Origin: Rhizophagus prolifer
Lineage: Eukaryota; Glomeromycota; Glomeromycetes; Glomerales; Glomeraceae
Direction: 5' to 3'
NCBI GenBank assembly: GCA_019425655.1
Contig: NQWY01006125.1
Coordinates: forward strand, 1 to 23,093
DNA: 23,093 nucleotides
Part shown: in pieces, positions 20,552 to 23,093 of the stretch
Layout: each line of letters starts with the position of its first letter
How positions within the stretch are numbered: position 1 is the first letter of the stretch
The notes under the pieces: generated by a model
What the model was told of the DNA's origin: nothing
What the model saw: the letters and a program-made list of their open reading frames with translations, nothing else
Database searches by the model: none
Program-made: the position numbers and the translations under genes

Positions 20552-21179
20552 TGTGTTGAAAAAAAATTAAAAAAAATTTCAATTTTTGACGTCCCTTTAT
20601 AAATTATTAATTGGCGCAGATTTATTATTTCCATTCTGGAATTTTTATAAGGTTACACGCATTCAATACTGATTATATAGTTAAGTGTAACTGTGAGATT
20701 GTGAGAATAACCGAGATCGCGTGACATTAAATTATTTGTCGTCACACCCTAGTTTTTCATTTTACTATTTATTCTGGTGTGAAAAAATATTTGTCACATA
20801 ACTATTTGTCACACCTCCACTATTAGTTTCTGATATGGAAATCAGGCGCATTATGATATCTCTGATTTCTATTTCCTCTTTTTTTGCAAATGAAATTCAT
20901 TAATATGTTTTGCCTTTAATATATCCGAAAGTCAAATAACTGAATTGTTTTTCGTTATAAAAAGTAAATCTACTACAAATTTATAATAATCCATTATATG
21001 CATTAATTTTAATTAAAGAAAATAGTTGTATAAGATAGAAATCAAATAACTATTTTTATATTAGAATTACATAGTGCTTTCAATAACTTTAAACAAAAAC
21101 ATCAATTGATTGAAAATCATTGTATCATCTGTATCATCTGTAGTCCAAGTTTTATAACTAACAATAATCGAGAAACAAC
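20552..21179. other. Upstream region of the BTB-TLDc gene
   Basis: AT-rich, no gene recognised. It contains three copies of a TATTTGTC(gT)CACA motif (20733-20814), listed separately. The BTB gene's promoter should lie in its first few hundred bases. Confidence 0.4.
20733..20814. repeat. Three copies of TATTTGTC(gT)CACA
   Basis: Copies at 20733-20746 (with GT inserted), 20789-20799 and 20803-20814, within 82 bp and 180-265 bp upstream of the BTB-TLDc ATG. Could be clustered factor-binding sites or repeat debris; the sequence alone does not say. Confidence 0.35.
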
Positions 21180-21580
21180 CAATTCGTTAGAATCTCAAGA
21201 GTTTTTTGATGTACATCTAAAAATCCTGCAACTAAATTTTAAATAAGTCATCAACCATACAAAGTGTTGTCTTGAAGCTATTATTGGCCAAAATTCCCCA
21301 TCAGCTTCACCTTAATAAAGTTTCAATTAATTTCCGTACAACAAGATCCAATCTATTTAACCTTCAATAGTAATTTTAGGAATTCCACATTCAGTGCGGT
21401 TTTTATATGAAAATATGTTTTAACTGTATCTAAAAGAACGATACGACTAGCGGTAAGAGAAGTTTTTTTTGTTGTAGAAAAATCATACTCTAAAAGAGGT
21501 TTTATCCCATTTTTATTAGTTTCCAAGTTAATCTCTCTACTTTTATACTTACAATAATCATCAATATTCACGTTTAGCAT
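21180..21580 (-). pseudogene. Internally deleted DUF4419 copy, minus-strand part
   Basis: Minus-strand reading gives LLEYDFSTTKKTSLTASRI then VLLDTVKTYF, matching LLECDFSTTTKISLTASRIVLLDMVKAYF of the intact gene. It is followed, in changing frames, by DLVVRKLIETL and EFW-type and ASRQ-type pieces, then NLVAGFLD near 21230. Material between ASRQ and the C-terminal piece is missing. Long identical runs with the intact gene suggest a related copy rather than a distant homologue. Several breaks; not a functional gene. Confidence 0.8.
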
Positions 21581-21591
21581 TTGATTGACGT

Positions 21592-21685
21592 CGTATCGTT
21601 CTCGTTTTGTTAATCATGAAGGTAAAAAAGAAATAATTATATCTATTGATGGTATTTGTTAAGATTCTCGTCTTCCAAAGAGATT
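21592..21685 (+). pseudogene. Inverted DUF4419 fragment
   Basis: Forward strand reads YRSRFVNHEGKKEI, then DSRL, matching FRSRFVNHEGKKEISI and DSRLEGDW of the intact gene (residues about 97-130). It abuts the minus-strand fragment at 21180-21580 in the opposite orientation, so one ancestral copy was probably split by an inversion, or two copies inserted back to back. A stop lies before DSRL. Confidence 0.8.
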
Positions 21686-23093
21686 AAAATCACGCGAGTT
21701 ATTAACAAATAAAAATCGCAACAAGTCTTTTGATTGTGTGAGATATCATTGTATCATTAAGTATAGGTGGTTTCATTGAGCATGAATTTTTGTATCAGAA
21801 TAATTTTGTGAATTTAGTTTTAATTAAAGTCCTTTGACCTACCTTTGAGTGAGAAAGAAATTAATAGCTAAGATCGGCACACTCATGTGACATGATTCGA
21901 TTGATAAAAAATTTTTTTGTAATATTGTAACTTTCCGACTCAGTTCGGTAACAATTATTCAACAGCTTTATGGGAACATATATGTATGCGGTACACAATA
22001 TGTCTTGGACAACTAACTGTCACAATTCTGGGTACAAACTCTTCGGCCATCCTAGGTATAAACTAAATCGAGGAAAATTCACCACATGTTAGTATAATGA
22101 CGCATCCAAAAAGTCTTTAGTGATTGAAAAAGATTTCTTGAACCTTATTTTAACTTTTGATTTTCATGTTTGTAGACACTTGGCCGAAATAGTATTGTTT
22201 GTTACAAGTAACGCTCTTAAGATTTTGGTTGACATTTGCAAGGCTAACAATGTTTATGACGCCTCCTCATGAAGATACTATTAGCAAAAGATTAATCATC
22301 TCAAGAAGCTGATATAGAATGATGTAAAGGGGAGGAAGTGCCAACAGAACGAAGTGTGAGTACCTGTTCGTTAATATAAACAAATTTAAAGGAAAAAATA
22401 TTTACCAAGAACCAACATGCCCAAGGAGATCCAGGAACCCGAAGAACTGGCTGTCTAAAAAAGAAATAATCCAACTTTTCCATGCATCTAGACCATCTAA
22501 ATAAAGCAAACCGAAATGTTCAGAGTAAGAATTCCATAAGTAATCCGGCAGAAACATGAAGTGTAATAAATGTTTGATCAAAATAATAATTTAGAAAAAA
22601 AAAGAAAATCCACAACGAACTAAAGTAGAAAATATGAAATAATCTGAAATTTTACACTGGAGACCTAAAAAACTAACAGTCTAAAGAAACAAATGGTTAG
22701 TAGGACTTTGTCAAATTAAAAATACTATAAAAAATTTTTGCTAGCAAGAATACCTTCTGAAGCCTAAAAAAAATTAAATAAAACTAGTTTTGTCAATGAA
22801 ACTCAATCATCCAGTAGTCAGAACCAAATCCTACAAAGGAAATTAGGAGAACTTAACCTCCGAATTTACAAAAAAAAAGGGTTTGAAATTTCTAAACGCT
22901 AAAATGAGCTGGGACCTATATATAATAAAAAAGAGTTTAAAATTTTTAACCAAGATCTCACGTGTCCGGTGTCCAATCATCATCCATTGATATATTAATT
23001 TGGTCTTGATCTTTGAACGATAGTACTCGTCTTTAGTCTAATTAACAGGTTGGTTTGGCGGCCTAAATTAACTCTTACGATACTCAACAATAT
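21686..23093. other. Gene-poor end of the window
   Basis: No gene recognised. At 22400-22480 the forward strand reads QEPTCPRRSRNPKNWLSKKE, and around 22662-22700 a diverged echo (GGAGACCT, AACTAACAGTCTAAAGAAACAAATGG) recalls its DNA. This may be a local diverged repeat, but ends cannot be placed. Confidence 0.3.

Noticed and set aside
1-23093. tRNA, rRNA, CRISPR or long terminal repeats
   Set aside because: Scanned for TTCGA-type T-arms, spaced direct repeats and paired ends; nothing coherent was found.

Overview
The window is AT-rich nuclear DNA from an intron-dense fungus. The best match is an arbuscular mycorrhizal (Glomeromycotina, Rhizophagus-like) genome. The evidence is the gene content: a BTB-BACK-TLDc protein, a DUF4419 protein with scattered broken copies, a SAMHD1-type HD protein, and a decayed kinase followed by Sel1-like repeats. 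Protein families of this kind are strongly expanded in Rhizophagus. The species call is inference; no tRNA, rRNA, CRISPR array or bacterial-style operon was seen.

Layout. 224-3306 (-) is VPS52, a GARP/EARP tethering-complex subunit. It is divergent, across a 253-bp gap containing a CACGTG box, from a large synaptojanin-type phosphoinositide phosphatase at 3560-8721 (+; Sac1 domain, 5-phosphatase domain, proline-rich/NPF tail). 8722-10929 is gene-poor with one decayed peptide remnant. 10930-11994 (+) is an intronless, intact DUF4419 gene with a TATA box. 12955-14870 (-) is a decayed kinase/Sel1 pseudogene. 15461-17515 (+) is a SAMHD1-like dNTP triphosphohydrolase gene with intact metal-site motifs but one unexplained frame change. 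17516-19238 holds a short DUF4419 fragment. 19239-20551 (-) is a BTB-BACK-TLDc gene with a damaged BTB region. 20552-23093 is gene-poor and contains a DUF4419 copy broken into two oppositely oriented pieces.

Main observation. When VPS52 and the synaptojanin gene are traced exon by exon against what is known of their families, most introns are 59-96 nt. In addition there are several far shorter intervals that start GT (once GC) and end AG: 4, 5, 7, 8, 17, 29 and 36 nt. Each sits where family conservation requires removal, and each shifts the frame or introduces a stop if kept. With all of them removed, every exon phase agrees from ATG to stop, giving about 727 aa for VPS52 and about 1138 aa for synaptojanin, both normal family lengths. 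They may be genuine ultrashort introns, internally deleted introns, indels, or assembly artefacts; the sequence alone cannot decide. Other notable points are two GC-AG introns and a 9-nt microexon encoding the heart of the Sac1 catalytic loop.

VPS52 and synaptojanin both act in endosome/Golgi membrane traffic, so the shared promoter region could co-regulate them. No functional link among the other genes is evident.
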